Source: a virus. From it: a stretch of 47,734 nt of DNA. The notes beneath the pieces were generated by a model, which saw only the letters and a program-made list of their open reading frames with translations, was not told the origin of the DNA and did no database searches. The translations under genes and the position numbers were made by a program. The first letter of the stretch is position 1. Each line of letters opens with the position of its first letter. This document shows, piece after piece, positions 6,703 to 13,561 of this stretch. The DNA lies in IMG/VR virus record IMGVR_UViG_3300010396_000016, positions 1 through 47,734 of that record; one strand, given 5' to 3'.

Positions 6703-6822
6703 TCACGGTTTGGGAGCGTGGCGCGACCTGCATAGCGCTGCGCGCTTGAAAATCTGCCACAGACCACACCGCACGCATCTACCATTGCGGAACGTGTGCG
6801 CCCAACTTGATTTGTCAGCCAT
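6703..6822 (-). CDS. Micro-protein with two CxxC-like cysteines
   Basis: 39 residues from ATG at 6822, overlapping the upstream gene by 8 nt. Contains RCVRCGLW (Cys-x2-Cys), a third Cys and nearby His residues, consistent with a very small zinc-binding fold. The long open frame upstream is a shadow. Confidence 0.55.
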   Translation of the reverse strand: MADKSSWAHTFRNGRCVRCGLWQIFKRAALCRSRHAPKP

Positions 6823-7132
6823 TGACATTCTCCGTGGGTTGATGAGCCTTGATGTAATTCGCCGTGATCGTGGTTCTAATAAGCCAGCAAAATCTGTCGT
6901 ACTCACTAAGCGACAGCGCGGCGATAAACTGATTGGCAAGCCGAGGGTCGTTCGCGTGCCGAACCGCCTCGATTGCCGATTCAATGTCCTTCTCCATCTG
7001 CGCCCGCTCCGCCTCCTCGCGGATCTCGGCTTCGTGGGCCGGGAGCAAATGTTCAACCAGTTCAACGACCTCCAGCCTGTCCTCGTCGGCCCAGGTTCGC
7101 GTGCTCTCAATGAATTTCGTTAGCTCACTCAC
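6815..7132 (-). CDS. Hypothetical helical protein, 105 residues
   Basis: GTG at 7132, overlapping the upstream gene's stop at 7125 by 8 nt. Mostly helical and acidic (DRLEVVELVEHLLPAHE, ERAQMEKDIESAIEAV). Function unknown. Confidence 0.7.
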   Translation of the reverse strand: MSELTKFIESTRTWADEDRLEVVELVEHLLPAHEAEIREEAERAQMEKDIESAIEAVRHANDPRLANQFIAALSLSEYDRFCWLIRTTITANYIKAHQPTENVNG

Positions 7133-7304
7133 CCTTCGCCTCCTTGAGCTTGGCCTCACGCCGGGCAATCTCTTTTTGTATCCATCTCGCCGCCCTGAGC
7201 GCGGCGGATTGCTCGCTCTCGTCTCCCATGCACGATGCGTCAGAGGCTAGAAGCTCGGCAGCGAGTTCCAGATCGCTGATGGTGCAACGCTCGGATTTCT
7301 TCAT
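7125..7304 (-). CDS. Micro-protein, 59 residues
   Basis: ATG at 7304 preceded by AAAGGAGGCG, a strong ribosome binding site. The product is helical and charged, begins MKKSERCTISDLELAAEL and ends in a Lys/Glu helix. Start and stop are both tied to neighbours by short overlaps. Function unknown. Confidence 0.7.
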   Translation of the reverse strand: MKKSERCTISDLELAAELLASDASCMGDESEQSAALRAARWIQKEIARREAKLKEAKGE

Positions 7305-7702
7305 CCCTTCGCCTCCTTTAGCCTGGCTGCCAAAATAGCCTTCCCCTCAGCCGCAAGATCAATGTCGGCGTCGAGGCGGCGAAAATCTTCGAGGCTCGGG
7401 TTGTAGCGCGGGCTGCCTAACCGCGCGCGCCTCACATCTGCGTCCCATCCTTTTCCGATTGCCTGCAACTGCTCCGCCGTCAGCCGCGTGGTGCCCTTAG
7501 CGTCGCCCTCCACAAAGGCTCGGGCCTTGCGCGATTCTGCAAGATGCACCTCCAGGCTGGCGTTGTCGCCCTCCAGCGCGTCGAGGTCGTCGAGGAGGGC
7601 TGTGAGTTCGTGGGGCGCGACCCACACGACTGCGGTGGGTGAGCCGTCAAGCCCCGCCGCCAGCCGCCGCAGTTCCGCGCGTTGCCCTTTGGTTGTTTTC
7701 AT
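7301..7702 (-). CDS. Hypothetical coiled-coil protein, 133 residues
   Basis: ATG at 7702. Helical throughout, with an Asp/Glu/Leu-rich centre (LTALLDDLDALEGDNAS) typical of a short coiled coil. Resembles Ea22-like accessory proteins only in composition. ATGA overlaps on both sides. Confidence 0.7.
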   Translation of the reverse strand: MKTTKGQRAELRRLAAGLDGSPTAVVWVAPHELTALLDDLDALEGDNASLEVHLAESRKARAFVEGDAKGTTRLTAEQLQAIGKGWDADVRRARLGSPRYNPSLEDFRRLDADIDLAAEGKAILAARLKEAKG

Positions 7703-8061
7703 CGAATCGCCCCCATTTCCCTCAGCCAATCCTCAACCACTCCAAAGCTGTTCGCCAGCAGATAGCAGAAACCTTGCGCCTCAACCGTGCGCTGAAAATC
7801 CTTTTGGGCGTCGGATTGAACGCCGCCTTTTTGCCGCTTGACCTCGATGTAGAGCGGCACGACGAAGCGCGGCGCTCCGGGTTGCTGCACCAGCGCCAGC
7901 AGGTCCGCCGTTCCAGCCGCCGCCATCCTGACCGCCCTCCTCTTGCCGTTGTGCTCCGCCATCATGACGCCGGCGTTCAGGCGGTGGTACGGGATGCGGT
8001 AAATATCGAGCAGTTGGCAGATGCCGGACTTCACCGCGCCCTCTGGCGTTTGCTTCCTCAT
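7699..8061 (-). CDS. VRR-NUC family nuclease
   Basis: 120 residues from ATG at 8061. The nuclease pattern is visible: an N-terminal helix with Glu7, a GTADLLAL segment (Asp53), then PLYIEVKRQKGG with Glu73-x-Lys75, and a following helix with Gln82/Gln86. This is the PD-(D/E)XK core of the VRR-NUC domain, which acts as a structure-specific endonuclease; in phages of this size it commonly substitutes for a Holliday-junction resolvase. Length fits a stand-alone VRR-NUC. Confidence 0.85.
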   Translation of the reverse strand: MRKQTPEGAVKSGICQLLDIYRIPYHRLNAGVMMAEHNGKRRAVRMAAAGTADLLALVQQPGAPRFVVPLYIEVKRQKGGVQSDAQKDFQRTVEAQGFCYLLANSFGVVEDWLREMGAIR

Positions 8062-8738
8062 GGCTTGGCCTCGATCCGCCGGAACGTGATGGCCCACACC
8101 CATGGATTGACCGCCCATCCGAAGCCGCGCTTGGCGTTGATCGAGTTCCAGAGTTCATGGAACGCCTCGCGGGCGGTATTGCGGAATGGGCGGGATTCGT
8201 CGGCATCATGCCACGCGAGCGCCCCTTCCGCCTTCGCATCTTCCTCGCTGATCCCCTGCACCCGCTGGACCCGAACTTCCGTCACCTCCAGCGTGATTCG
8301 GCTGGCCCAGCTGGGAAGGTGGATCGACGGTCGCCAGCGCGGGACTGGATTCACCACGTCGGGCTCACCGTCGGCGCGGTAGATTATGCGCTTGCGCCAG
8401 TAGTCGAGCAGTCGGCGCTCGTCTGAGTTATCCGGCGCGACAACCGGGCCATCCCAGCGGTCCGGCTCTGTTTCGGTGGGATCAAAAAATGTCCACGCCT
8501 CCCGCACCCAAAGCCGGTCGCCGGGAACTCCGTATGGGCATTTCCATACCCTCGGCTGTGTCATGCGATTGTCAGGGAGCCAGAACGCCCACTCCGGCCC
8601 GTGATTGTATCGGTCGGCGTAAACGCCCGGCGCTGAGGATTGCGGCTGCGGCTTGATCGGCCTCCGCGTCTGCGTTTTGTCAACCCGCAGAATGGCCTGG
8701 ACCATGGCGGCGGAAAATAGGATTGGATGTTCTTTCAT
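8058..8738 (-). CDS. ASCH/PUA-like phage protein
   Basis: 226 residues from ATG at 8738. The signature start KEHPILFSAAMVQAIL-x-KTQTRR, then PYGVPGDRLWVREAW and a C-terminal region with conserved Trp, matches a widespread phage family related to the ASCH (PUA-like) fold, thought to bind RNA or modified bases. Its exact role in phage is not known. Coupled by ATGA overlaps to both neighbours. Confidence 0.8.
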   Translation of the reverse strand: MKEHPILFSAAMVQAILRVDKTQTRRPIKPQPQSSAPGVYADRYNHGPEWAFWLPDNRMTQPRVWKCPYGVPGDRLWVREAWTFFDPTETEPDRWDGPVVAPDNSDERRLLDYWRKRIIYRADGEPDVVNPVPRWRPSIHLPSWASRITLEVTEVRVQRVQGISEEDAKAEGALAWHDADESRPFRNTAREAFHELWNSINAKRGFGWAVNPWVWAITFRRIEAKP

Positions 8739-8917
8739 AAATCGCCCCACGCTTTCTCTCGCGTCCGCAGGATGTTGACGAGTTTCTCGCTCGTCTCCGT
8801 CCGCGCTCGTCGCCACCCAAAGCACAACCCACACCCGCACACCAGCGGACAATTCCCCACCCAGCAGCACGTGTGCTCGGTTGAGCCGCAGGTGCAGGGT
8901 GGGCGGGTAGGCTTCAC
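8735..8917 (-). CDS. Cysteine-rich micro-protein
   Basis: 60 residues from a GTG at 8917 that overlaps the upstream TGA (GTGA). The N-terminal half holds about eight Cys within 25 residues (TCGSTEHTCCWVGNCPLVCG), suggesting one or two zinc sites, then a charged helix. Function unknown. Confidence 0.7.
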   Translation of the reverse strand: MKPTRPPCTCGSTEHTCCWVGNCPLVCGCGLCFGWRRARTETSEKLVNILRTREKAWGDL

Positions 8918-9093
8918 TTCGGCACCTTCCCAAGATTCTCTAGAGTCGGCATGCGGAACGGACCCATCTGCGTCCGCATCTCGGCCCTGGTGCGCTCCGC
9001 CACGATGTCACCATTGCGGTCGATCACATCATCGAGCGTGAGGCCCGATTGGCAGAGTTTGTTCCAGATGGCGATCTTTTCAGCGCGGGTCAT
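8914..9093 (-). CDS. Micro-protein, 59 residues
   Basis: ATG at 9093, ATGA/GTGA overlaps on both sides. A helical N-terminus (TRAEKIAIWNKLCQSGLTLDD) is followed by a Met/Thr-rich C-terminus. Function unknown. Confidence 0.65.
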   Translation of the reverse strand: MTRAEKIAIWNKLCQSGLTLDDVIDRNGDIVAERTRAEMRTQMGPFRMPTLENLGKVPK

Positions 9094-9269
9094 GATTCGT
9101 CGCCCCCTCGGATAAACACATCCTCCACGGTGTCGTAGATCGAGCGCCCCCTGGCCAATTCCTCCGCTTCGTCGGCGGTCCTCGCGAGCCTTTCGATGGT
9201 CCAGACGCCCCGCACGTATTCGCCAATTTCGTACCGTGGGCGAGCGGCGGTAGAAACGGCGCGGGTCAT
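9090..9269 (-). CDS. Micro-protein, 59 residues
   Basis: The ATG at 9269 overlaps the preceding stop as ATGA, which decides the start over an earlier GTG. Pattern: beta-strand rich opening (RYEIGEYVRGVWTIERLA), then an acidic helix and strand. Function unknown. Confidence 0.65.
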   Translation of the reverse strand: MTRAVSTAARPRYEIGEYVRGVWTIERLARTADEAEELARGRSIYDTVEDVFIRGGDES

Positions 9270-9511
9270 AGCCACTCCCAGCTACTAACATTGCGCCAGT
9301 ATTCCTTGCCGCTACTGAACGAGCGCACCTTGATTCGTGCGCCGTAGCCATGGGCGACGACACCAACCCAGACGCTCGTGACGCTGTTGCGGCATCGACA
9401 CTGAGAGCCGACCGGGAGCAGCTTGTTTATTAAGGCGGCGTACCGGCGCTCAGCGTCGTGGATTGCGCCAACAGCACGCGCCAATTCAGTTTGTATGGTC
9501 TCGTTTTTCAT
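9266..9511 (-). CDS. Hypothetical protein, 81 residues
   Basis: ATG at 9511. A helical N-terminal half, then a segment with Cys-x-Cys (SQCRCRNS) and a beta-rich C-terminus (YGARIKVRSFSSGKEYWR). Function unknown; ATGA coupling to the methyltransferase upstream. Confidence 0.7.
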   Translation of the reverse strand: MKNETIQTELARAVGAIHDAERRYAALINKLLPVGSQCRCRNSVTSVWVGVVAHGYGARIKVRSFSSGKEYWRNVSSWEWL

Positions 9512-10239
9512 CCCTGCACCTCCTCCAGCATCGGCTGCACGGCTTGCGTCTCGGGCGATGGGCCGAAGTCCATTACCTGCTGGGAGAGGCGCTTGGCCGC
9601 GAGCGCGCAAAAGCGTTCTTCTATCTCGATCCCCGTGAACTTGATTCCGAGCGACCGGCAGGCCAGTGCGGCGGTTCCAGATCCCATGAATGGATCGATC
9701 ACGGAGGCGCCTCCGAACCATTTACACAGCCATTGCACATGCTGGAGCCGGCGCGGCGCTGGGTGCGGCATCTTGGCCGCATTGTCAGCGGTTCGGTTGA
9801 ATCGCTTCGCCGGTCCGTTCCAATTTGATCTGCGGAACATCGAATCATGCCTCGTACTAATGCACAGTCCCGGAATCAATTTGCGACCAGTCTTTGGGAT
9901 GGCTCCAAAAACATAGGCGATGTCGCCGCCGTAGATCAGGCGGCCCTTATAGCTGGGTTTCGCATAATCGAGGACACAGACCCTAATAAACGGCCATCGC
10001 CGTGGGACCGCCGCCAAAAATCTGGGGTCGGAATCGCAGCCAAGCTGCACCACCACGCGGTCGGCAGATGCGTACGCCAGAGATTCCTCCAAAAGGGCCA
10101 GCGGGTCGAGAACCTTTGGAAATATCGAGTTTGGCCACACCGGATCGGTGATGATCGCGTCGGCCGACATCCCCGGGAGAATCTCCCGGCAATCTCCCAG
10201 GTAAATCTCGATCCCGCCTTCGCTGTAGTACGGCGTCAC
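9508..10239 (-). CDS. DNA N4/N6 methyltransferase
   Basis: About 243 residues; GTG at 10239 overlaps the preceding TGA, with GTG 10242 as an alternative. The catalytic motif IV appears as TDPVWPN (residues 31-37), a variant of DPPY/SPPW, and the AdoMet-binding FxGxG motif as DPFMGSGT (182-189), in the permuted order of the beta class. Family enzymes methylate exocyclic amino groups of adenine or cytosine. No restriction enzyme partner is adjacent, so it is an orphan, probably protecting phage DNA. The Val in motif IV is unusual. Confidence 0.88.
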   Translation of the reverse strand: MTPYYSEGGIEIYLGDCREILPGMSADAIITDPVWPNSIFPKVLDPLALLEESLAYASADRVVVQLGCDSDPRFLAAVPRRWPFIRVCVLDYAKPSYKGRLIYGGDIAYVFGAIPKTGRKLIPGLCISTRHDSMFRRSNWNGPAKRFNRTADNAAKMPHPAPRRLQHVQWLCKWFGGASVIDPFMGSGTAALACRSLGIKFTGIEIEERFCALAAKRLSQQVMDFGPSPETQAVQPMLEEVQG

Positions 10240-10340
10240 CACTGCGCCTCCCACGCCTCAAACACCCAGACCGCCCATGGCTGGTATTCCGCCATCTTGC
10301 CGGGGTGCGCCTGCTTCCAGGCGCGGAGGTAGGGGTTCAT
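10236..10340 (-). CDS. 34-residue micro-protein between two methyltransferases
   Basis: ATG at 10340 overlaps the TGA of the C5 methyltransferase (ATGA), and its own TGA overlaps the GTG start of the next methyltransferase. Very aromatic (four Trp, two Tyr). The precise fit between two genes suggests real translation, but it may only serve to couple them. Confidence 0.55.
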   Translation of the reverse strand: MNPYLRAWKQAHPGKMAEYQPWAVWVFEAWEAQW

Positions 10341-11710
10341 GCCAGTACCTCGATGTACGCCCGGATGAACTCGGCGGCCAGCGGCGGAACGATGGCGTTG
10401 CCATAACCCCGCAGCCTCATGGTTCTGCATTTACCTTTCTCGATGAGCGGCGCATAGACCTCCATGACGCCAACGCGGCAACGTCCCAGGCTATCGGGAA
10501 GCCCATCAACCATCGGCTCAGGCTCGGGTTGAGTTGCCCGCTGAATGGCGCGCAGTTTTCCGTCCCGGCAGGGAATCCAGGCGGCATCGGCCCAGGCTCC
10601 GTTAACCGAGCTTGATGGCACAGTTGCGCCTGTCCCGGGCCGTTTCTCGTTCCCAACTTGGCATCCACGGTGTTCGGCGTCATCCATCCCGCCAAGCTCG
10701 ATTGCGCCGTCAGCGTGTCCGCCACGCCCCGCGCGTGCCGCATCCCCGACGATTCCACATCCTCCGCCCTCGGCGTTCCCCGTCCCGCCAGTTTCGCTTC
10801 GCCTGGAAGCCGGAGGTTTAAGGTGTAGGGCTTCCCGTCCGTGTTCCGGTTGCCGTAGCTGTACTCCACACCCCGCGAATCGCTCACTGTCGGCGTTCCC
10901 CACCCGGCCAACAGCGCGACCGTCTTGCGGCTGCTGTCGCTGCTCCCCGCGGCATTGTTCCCGTTCTGCGCCGGGGTCTGCGCCATCGGCGTCGGCCATC
11001 CCGCCAACATCGCCACATTCTCCAGGCACACCTGTGCTTTGCTGCCGTCCGGCTTCCGGCCTGTCGCCGTCGTCTCCGCCGGTTGCGATCTGCCGCCGTT
11101 CGGCGTGTTGGGTGTCGGCCACGACGCCAGTTGCGCGGCATCGTCCAGGTTCGACCGCTCCCCGTACCGCTGCGCTTGGCCTCCGCCGTGACCGTCCCGG
11201 CTCTGTGTGGTCGGCCACCCAATAAAGCCGCTTCCTGATGTGGGGCGCCCCGACACTGCAAGCCCCAAGTACCGCCGCCCCGCAGGCGTAACCCGCGGCT
11301 TCCAGGTCTCCGAAAACAAGATCGAGCCACCCGAAGCCAACCGCCGCTTCAACTTGCTCGCCAATGATTGCTGAAAACTCGCACTCGCGGATGAGCCGAA
11401 ACCACGTCGGCCAAAGGTGTCGCGGATCATCGAAGCCTGCACCGCCGCCGGCCGCTGAGAAGCTCTGGCAGGGGCATGACCCTGTTGCGATGGGCCTGTC
11501 ATCGGGCCATCCGGCGAGGCGCAACGCGAGGCTGAATCCACCGATGCCGGCAAAGAAGTGGTGCTGGGTGTAGCCGCGCAAATCGTCGGCTCGAACATCG
11601 GCAATTGATCGCTCATCCACATCTCCCGGCGCGATCGCGTGCGCCTTTATCAACTCCCGCAACCAGGAGGCCGCACCGGCGTCATGCTCGTTGTAGTAGG
11701 CGCGGCTCAT
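10337..11710 (-). CDS. C5-cytosine DNA methyltransferase
   Basis: 457 residues from ATG at 11710 with GGAGGG upstream. Motif I is HHFFAGIGGFSLAL (50-63), the catalytic PCQ loop GSCPCQSFSAAG (77-88, Cys81), motif VI is reduced to GEQVEAA, motif VIII is HIRKRLYWVAD, and motif X is GYGNAIVPPLAAEF near the C-terminus. Between VIII and X lies a long Gly/Asp-rich target-recognition region with repeated V(A/G)(D/N)A(D/E) units, which is dual-coded with the overlapping frame at 10417-11616. Function: methylates cytosine; probably guards phage DNA against host restriction. No cognate nuclease is seen. Confidence 0.9.
   Translation of the reverse strand: MSRAYYNEHDAGAASWLRELIKAHAIAPGDVDERSIADVRADDLRGYTQHHFFAGIGGFSLALRLAGWPDDRPIATGSCPCQSFSAAGGGAGFDDPRHLWPTWFRLIRECEFSAIIGEQVEAAVGFGWLDLVFGDLEAAGYACGAAVLGACSVGAPHIRKRLYWVADHTEPGRSRRRPSAAVRGAVEPGRCRATGVVADTQHAERRQIATGGDDGDRPEAGRQQSTGVPGECGDVGGMADADGADPGAEREQCRGEQRQQPQDGRAVGRVGNADSERFAGCGVQLRQPEHGREALHLKPPASRRSETGGTGNAEGGGCGIVGDAARAGRGGHADGAIELGGMDDAEHRGCQVGNEKRPGTGATVPSSSVNGAWADAAWIPCRDGKLRAIQRATQPEPEPMVDGLPDSLGRCRVGVMEVYAPLIEKGKCRTMRLRGYGNAIVPPLAAEFIRAYIEVLA
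10417..11616 (-). CDS. Overlapping gene inside the C5 methyltransferase; GW-x-TP repeat protein
   Basis: A 399-residue frame on the same strand, shifted by one base relative to the methyltransferase and almost wholly inside it. ATG at 11616 has its own GGGAG ribosome binding site 6 nt upstream. The N-terminal part is Ser/Pro/Ala-rich; then six copies of a motif like LAGWPTP (W at about residues 134, 166, 207, 239, 279 degenerate, 311), and a C-terminal QLNPSLSRWLMGFP block. I recall phage proteins with the same GWPTPT repeats and NP-x-SRWLMG(F/Y)P ending from other genomes, which argues that this frame is translated. Function unknown. Confidence 0.6.
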   Translation of the reverse strand: MSDQLPMFEPTICAATPSTTSLPASVDSASRCASPDGPMTGPSQQGHAPARASQRPAAVQASMIRDTFGRRGFGSSASASFQQSLASKLKRRLASGGSILFSETWKPRVTPAGRRYLGLAVSGRPTSGSGFIGWPTTQSRDGHGGGQAQRYGERSNLDDAAQLASWPTPNTPNGGRSQPAETTATGRKPDGSKAQVCLENVAMLAGWPTPMAQTPAQNGNNAAGSSDSSRKTVALLAGWGTPTVSDSRGVEYSYGNRNTDGKPYTLNLRLPGEAKLAGRGTPRAEDVESSGMRHARGVADTLTAQSSLAGWMTPNTVDAKLGTRNGPGQAQLCHQARLTEPGPMPPGFPAGTENCAPFSGQLNPSLSRWLMGFPIAWDVAALASWRSMRRSSRKVNAEP

Positions 11711-11729
11711 GCCACCCTCCGGCCTGCTG

Positions 11730-11743
11730 TACACTGGCCCGCA
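11730..11743 (+). promoter_or_regulatory. Possible leaderless start for integrase
   Basis: TACACT at 11730-11735 lies exactly 7 bases before the integrase ATG, as expected for a -10 box whose transcript begins at the start codon. There is no purine-rich ribosome binding site in front of the ATG and no clear -35. Only suggestive. Confidence 0.3.
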
Positions 11744-12819
11744 TGAGCACCTACAAGCGCCCCGGCTCCAAGCAGTGGTGGTACCGATTCAACTTCGGCG
11801 GCCATCGCATCCAGGCCAGCGCCAAGACCACCAACCGGCAGGCCGCCAAAGACATCGAGGCAGCGCACAGGCTGAGGCTGGCCCACGGCGTGGCCGGGAT
11901 CGTGGACCGGGGTGATGCCCCGACGTTCAAGACGTTTTCCCGGCTGTTTTTGGATGATGTCGAGCTTCGCCGCCCGCGCTCCCTCCGGTTCTACCGCCAG
12001 CAGGTCGCCTACCTGTTGGCCTTCCCGGCGCTGAACCGCGCCAACCTTGGCGACATCCGGGCGCCGCTGGTTGCCCGGTACATCGCTTGGCGGCGGAAGT
12101 CGGTCGGGATCGCCACCACCAACCGGGCACTGGCGACCCTGCGCCGCATCCTGAGGCTGGCGGCCGAGCGGGAGCTGATCGCAGCGGCGCCCGCAGTGAA
12201 ACTGCTGCCCGGCGAGAAGCCCCGCGAGTTCGTCCTGAGCCGCGCCCAGGAGGCCGACTACTTGGAGGGCTTTGGCGAGCCCATGCGCACCGCCTTGGTC
12301 CTGATGCTGGAGACCGGGATGCGCCCCGGCGAGGCCCTGGCGCTCCGGTGGGCCGACGTCCACCTTGGCCACCAGGAAGGCCCGTACCTCGCGGTGCGGC
12401 GCGAGACGGCCAAGCGCGACAAGGCCAGGGCTATTCCGCTGAGCCGCCGGGCGGCGGCGGCGTTGGAGGCGCTGGATCGCACCGGCCCCCATGTTTTCGG
12501 GGAGCGGCGCGCCCAGGCGTTGAGCCGCCTCCAGAAGCGCAGCCGCCGGGTCCGCAAGTCGCTGGGGCTGCCCGATTTGGTGCCGCACTCCATGCGCCAC
12601 ACGGGCCTTACGCGCCTCGGTGATGCCGGAGTCGATGGCTTCACCATCGCCAAGATCGCGGGCCACGCCAGCGTCACCACCACCCAGCGGTACGTTCACC
12701 CCGTACCGGAGTCCCTCCGGCGGGCCGTCGAGCGGGCCGAGTCCCTGGCTACAGTTTTGGCTACAGTGGGTGCGCCGAAGCTGCCGCGCAAGCGACCGTC
12801 CAAGGCTGCAGGTTGTTGA
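11743..12819 (+). CDS. int: Tyrosine-type integrase
   Basis: 358 residues. The N-terminal third resembles an arm-binding domain (YRFNFGGHRIQASAKTT), then a core-binding SAM-like domain, then the catalytic domain with Arg194 (ETGMRPGEAL), the HSMRHTG box (His282, Arg285), His308 (AGHASVTTTQRY) and the nucleophile Tyr317. All catalytic residues except the variable Lys can be placed. Catalyses integration and excision between attP and a host site; the attP follows directly downstream. Start at ATG 11743, since earlier in-frame codons lie inside the divergent methyltransferase gene. Confidence 0.95.
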   Translation: MSTYKRPGSKQWWYRFNFGGHRIQASAKTTNRQAAKDIEAAHRLRLAHGVAGIVDRGDAPTFKTFSRLFLDDVELRRPRSLRFYRQQVAYLLAFPALNRANLGDIRAPLVARYIAWRRKSVGIATTNRALATLRRILRLAAERELIAAAPAVKLLPGEKPREFVLSRAQEADYLEGFGEPMRTALVLMLETGMRPGEALALRWADVHLGHQEGPYLAVRRETAKRDKARAIPLSRRAAAALEALDRTGPHVFGERRAQALSRLQKRSRRVRKSLGLPDLVPHSMRHTGLTRLGDAGVDGFTIAKIAGHASVTTTQRYVHPVPESLRRAVERAESLATVLATVGAPKLPRKRPSKAAGC

Positions 12820-12837
12820 TTTTAGGATGTTTATGAA

Positions 12838-12884
12838 TGGAGCCGACGTCCGGGCTTGAACCGGAGACCTGCTGATTACGAATC
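12838..12884 (-). other. attP: attP core: 3' part of a tRNA-Thr(CGU) gene
   Basis: On the minus strand this stretch reads as a tRNA 3' half: anticodon loop TTCGTAA (12876-12882), variable loop AGGTC, T-arm TCCGG-TTCAAGC-CCGGA, acceptor strand CGTCGGC, discriminator T and an encoded CCA at 12840-12838. The matching 5' half is absent: upstream of the loop the pairing breaks. This is the usual identity segment that restores the host tRNA after integration. It lies between the integrase and the excisionase, where attP is expected. Confidence 0.85.
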
Positions 12885-12923
12885 TGAATCCGGGGGTTCC
12901 GGGCGGTAGTGGGGTGGCGCGGT

Positions 12924-13193
12924 TCATGCAGGAAATTCAATGGTTTTCGCGCGTTTCGGCTGATCGTCCCGTACGCCACCTTGCGCCACCGTTGCTACAG
13001 TTTTGGCTACAGGCGGTTCCGTGTGGGCCGCAATGAACCGCTCGATTTCGCGGGCGTCCACCCGTATGGCGTCACCGACTTTGACGAACGCGATATTCTT
13101 CCTGTCGATCCGCCAGTCCCGCAAGGTGGACTCGCGCATGCCGAGCGCTCGGGCCGCTTCCCCGATGGTTAGGAGTTGGGGGATTTCGATCAT
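12924..13193 (-). CDS. xis: Excisionase / MerR-type helix-turn-helix protein
   Basis: 89 residues from ATG at 13193. Residues about 7-55 (LLTIGEAARALGMRESTLRDW ... VKVGDAIRVDAREIERFI, shown in two parts) form a winged helix of the MerR/excisionase type, with the conserved GEAA-LG and final arginine-rich strand-helix. The C-terminal tail is Val/Thr-rich then basic. Convergent to the integrase across attP, so excisionase is the natural reading: it would bend attachment-site DNA and direct excision. Confidence 0.8.
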   Translation of the reverse strand: MIEIPQLLTIGEAARALGMRESTLRDWRIDRKNIAFVKVGDAIRVDAREIERFIAAHTEPPVAKTVATVAQGGVRDDQPKRAKTIEFPA

Positions 13194-13561
13194 TGGGGCG
13201 CCTTGGTGTCGCCGGCAACCGGCAGCGGCGGGAGTTCGCGCCAGTGGGTTACCGTGCGCCCGAACATACTGGAGTTGCTGATCCACCGCCCATCCATCAT
13301 GATCTGCGCGACGGCGCCCCCGCCGCGTTGCCGGTCTGAGATTAGCGTGCTCTCAAAGAAAACGAGAACATTTTGATGGAGGCTCGGCAACCGCTCGCTC
13401 ACCGGAATCCAGCCGTTCAGCGGGTCCGCGCGTTCGGCTTCGGTTATGGCGGCGGCGACGATTACACGCGCCTGAGCGTACTGTAGCTCGCTCAGTCCTT
13501 CGATACCATCGAGGACCACGCGCAGTTGTTTCGTGGTCAGTTCTGCGTTGCCGTTTGCCAT
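13190..13561 (-). CDS. DUF551 domain protein
   Basis: 123 residues from ATG at 13561. A helical N-terminus leads to a typical DUF551 domain beginning WIPVSERLP (about residue 52) with a central VLVFFES strand and closing HWRELPPLPV. Paralogue of the gene at 5706-6128; both share a (A/V)DPLNG(W/F) junction. The domain is common in phage and has no assigned role. Confidence 0.85.
   Translation of the reverse strand: MANGNAELTTKQLRVVLDGIEGLSELQYAQARVIVAAAITEAERADPLNGWIPVSERLPSLHQNVLVFFESTLISDRQRGGGAVAQIMMDGRWISNSSMFGRTVTHWRELPPLPVAGDTKAPQ

Noticed and set aside
10545-11225. Plus-strand open frame over the methyltransferase
   Set aside because: Ser/Pro/Arg-rich shadow with no ribosome binding site; unlike the hidden minus-strand frame it has no repeat or conserved ending.
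12838-12884. Complete tRNA gene
   Set aside because: Only the anticodon loop and 3' half fold; the acceptor 5' strand and D-arm are missing, so it is an attachment site rather than a working tRNA.
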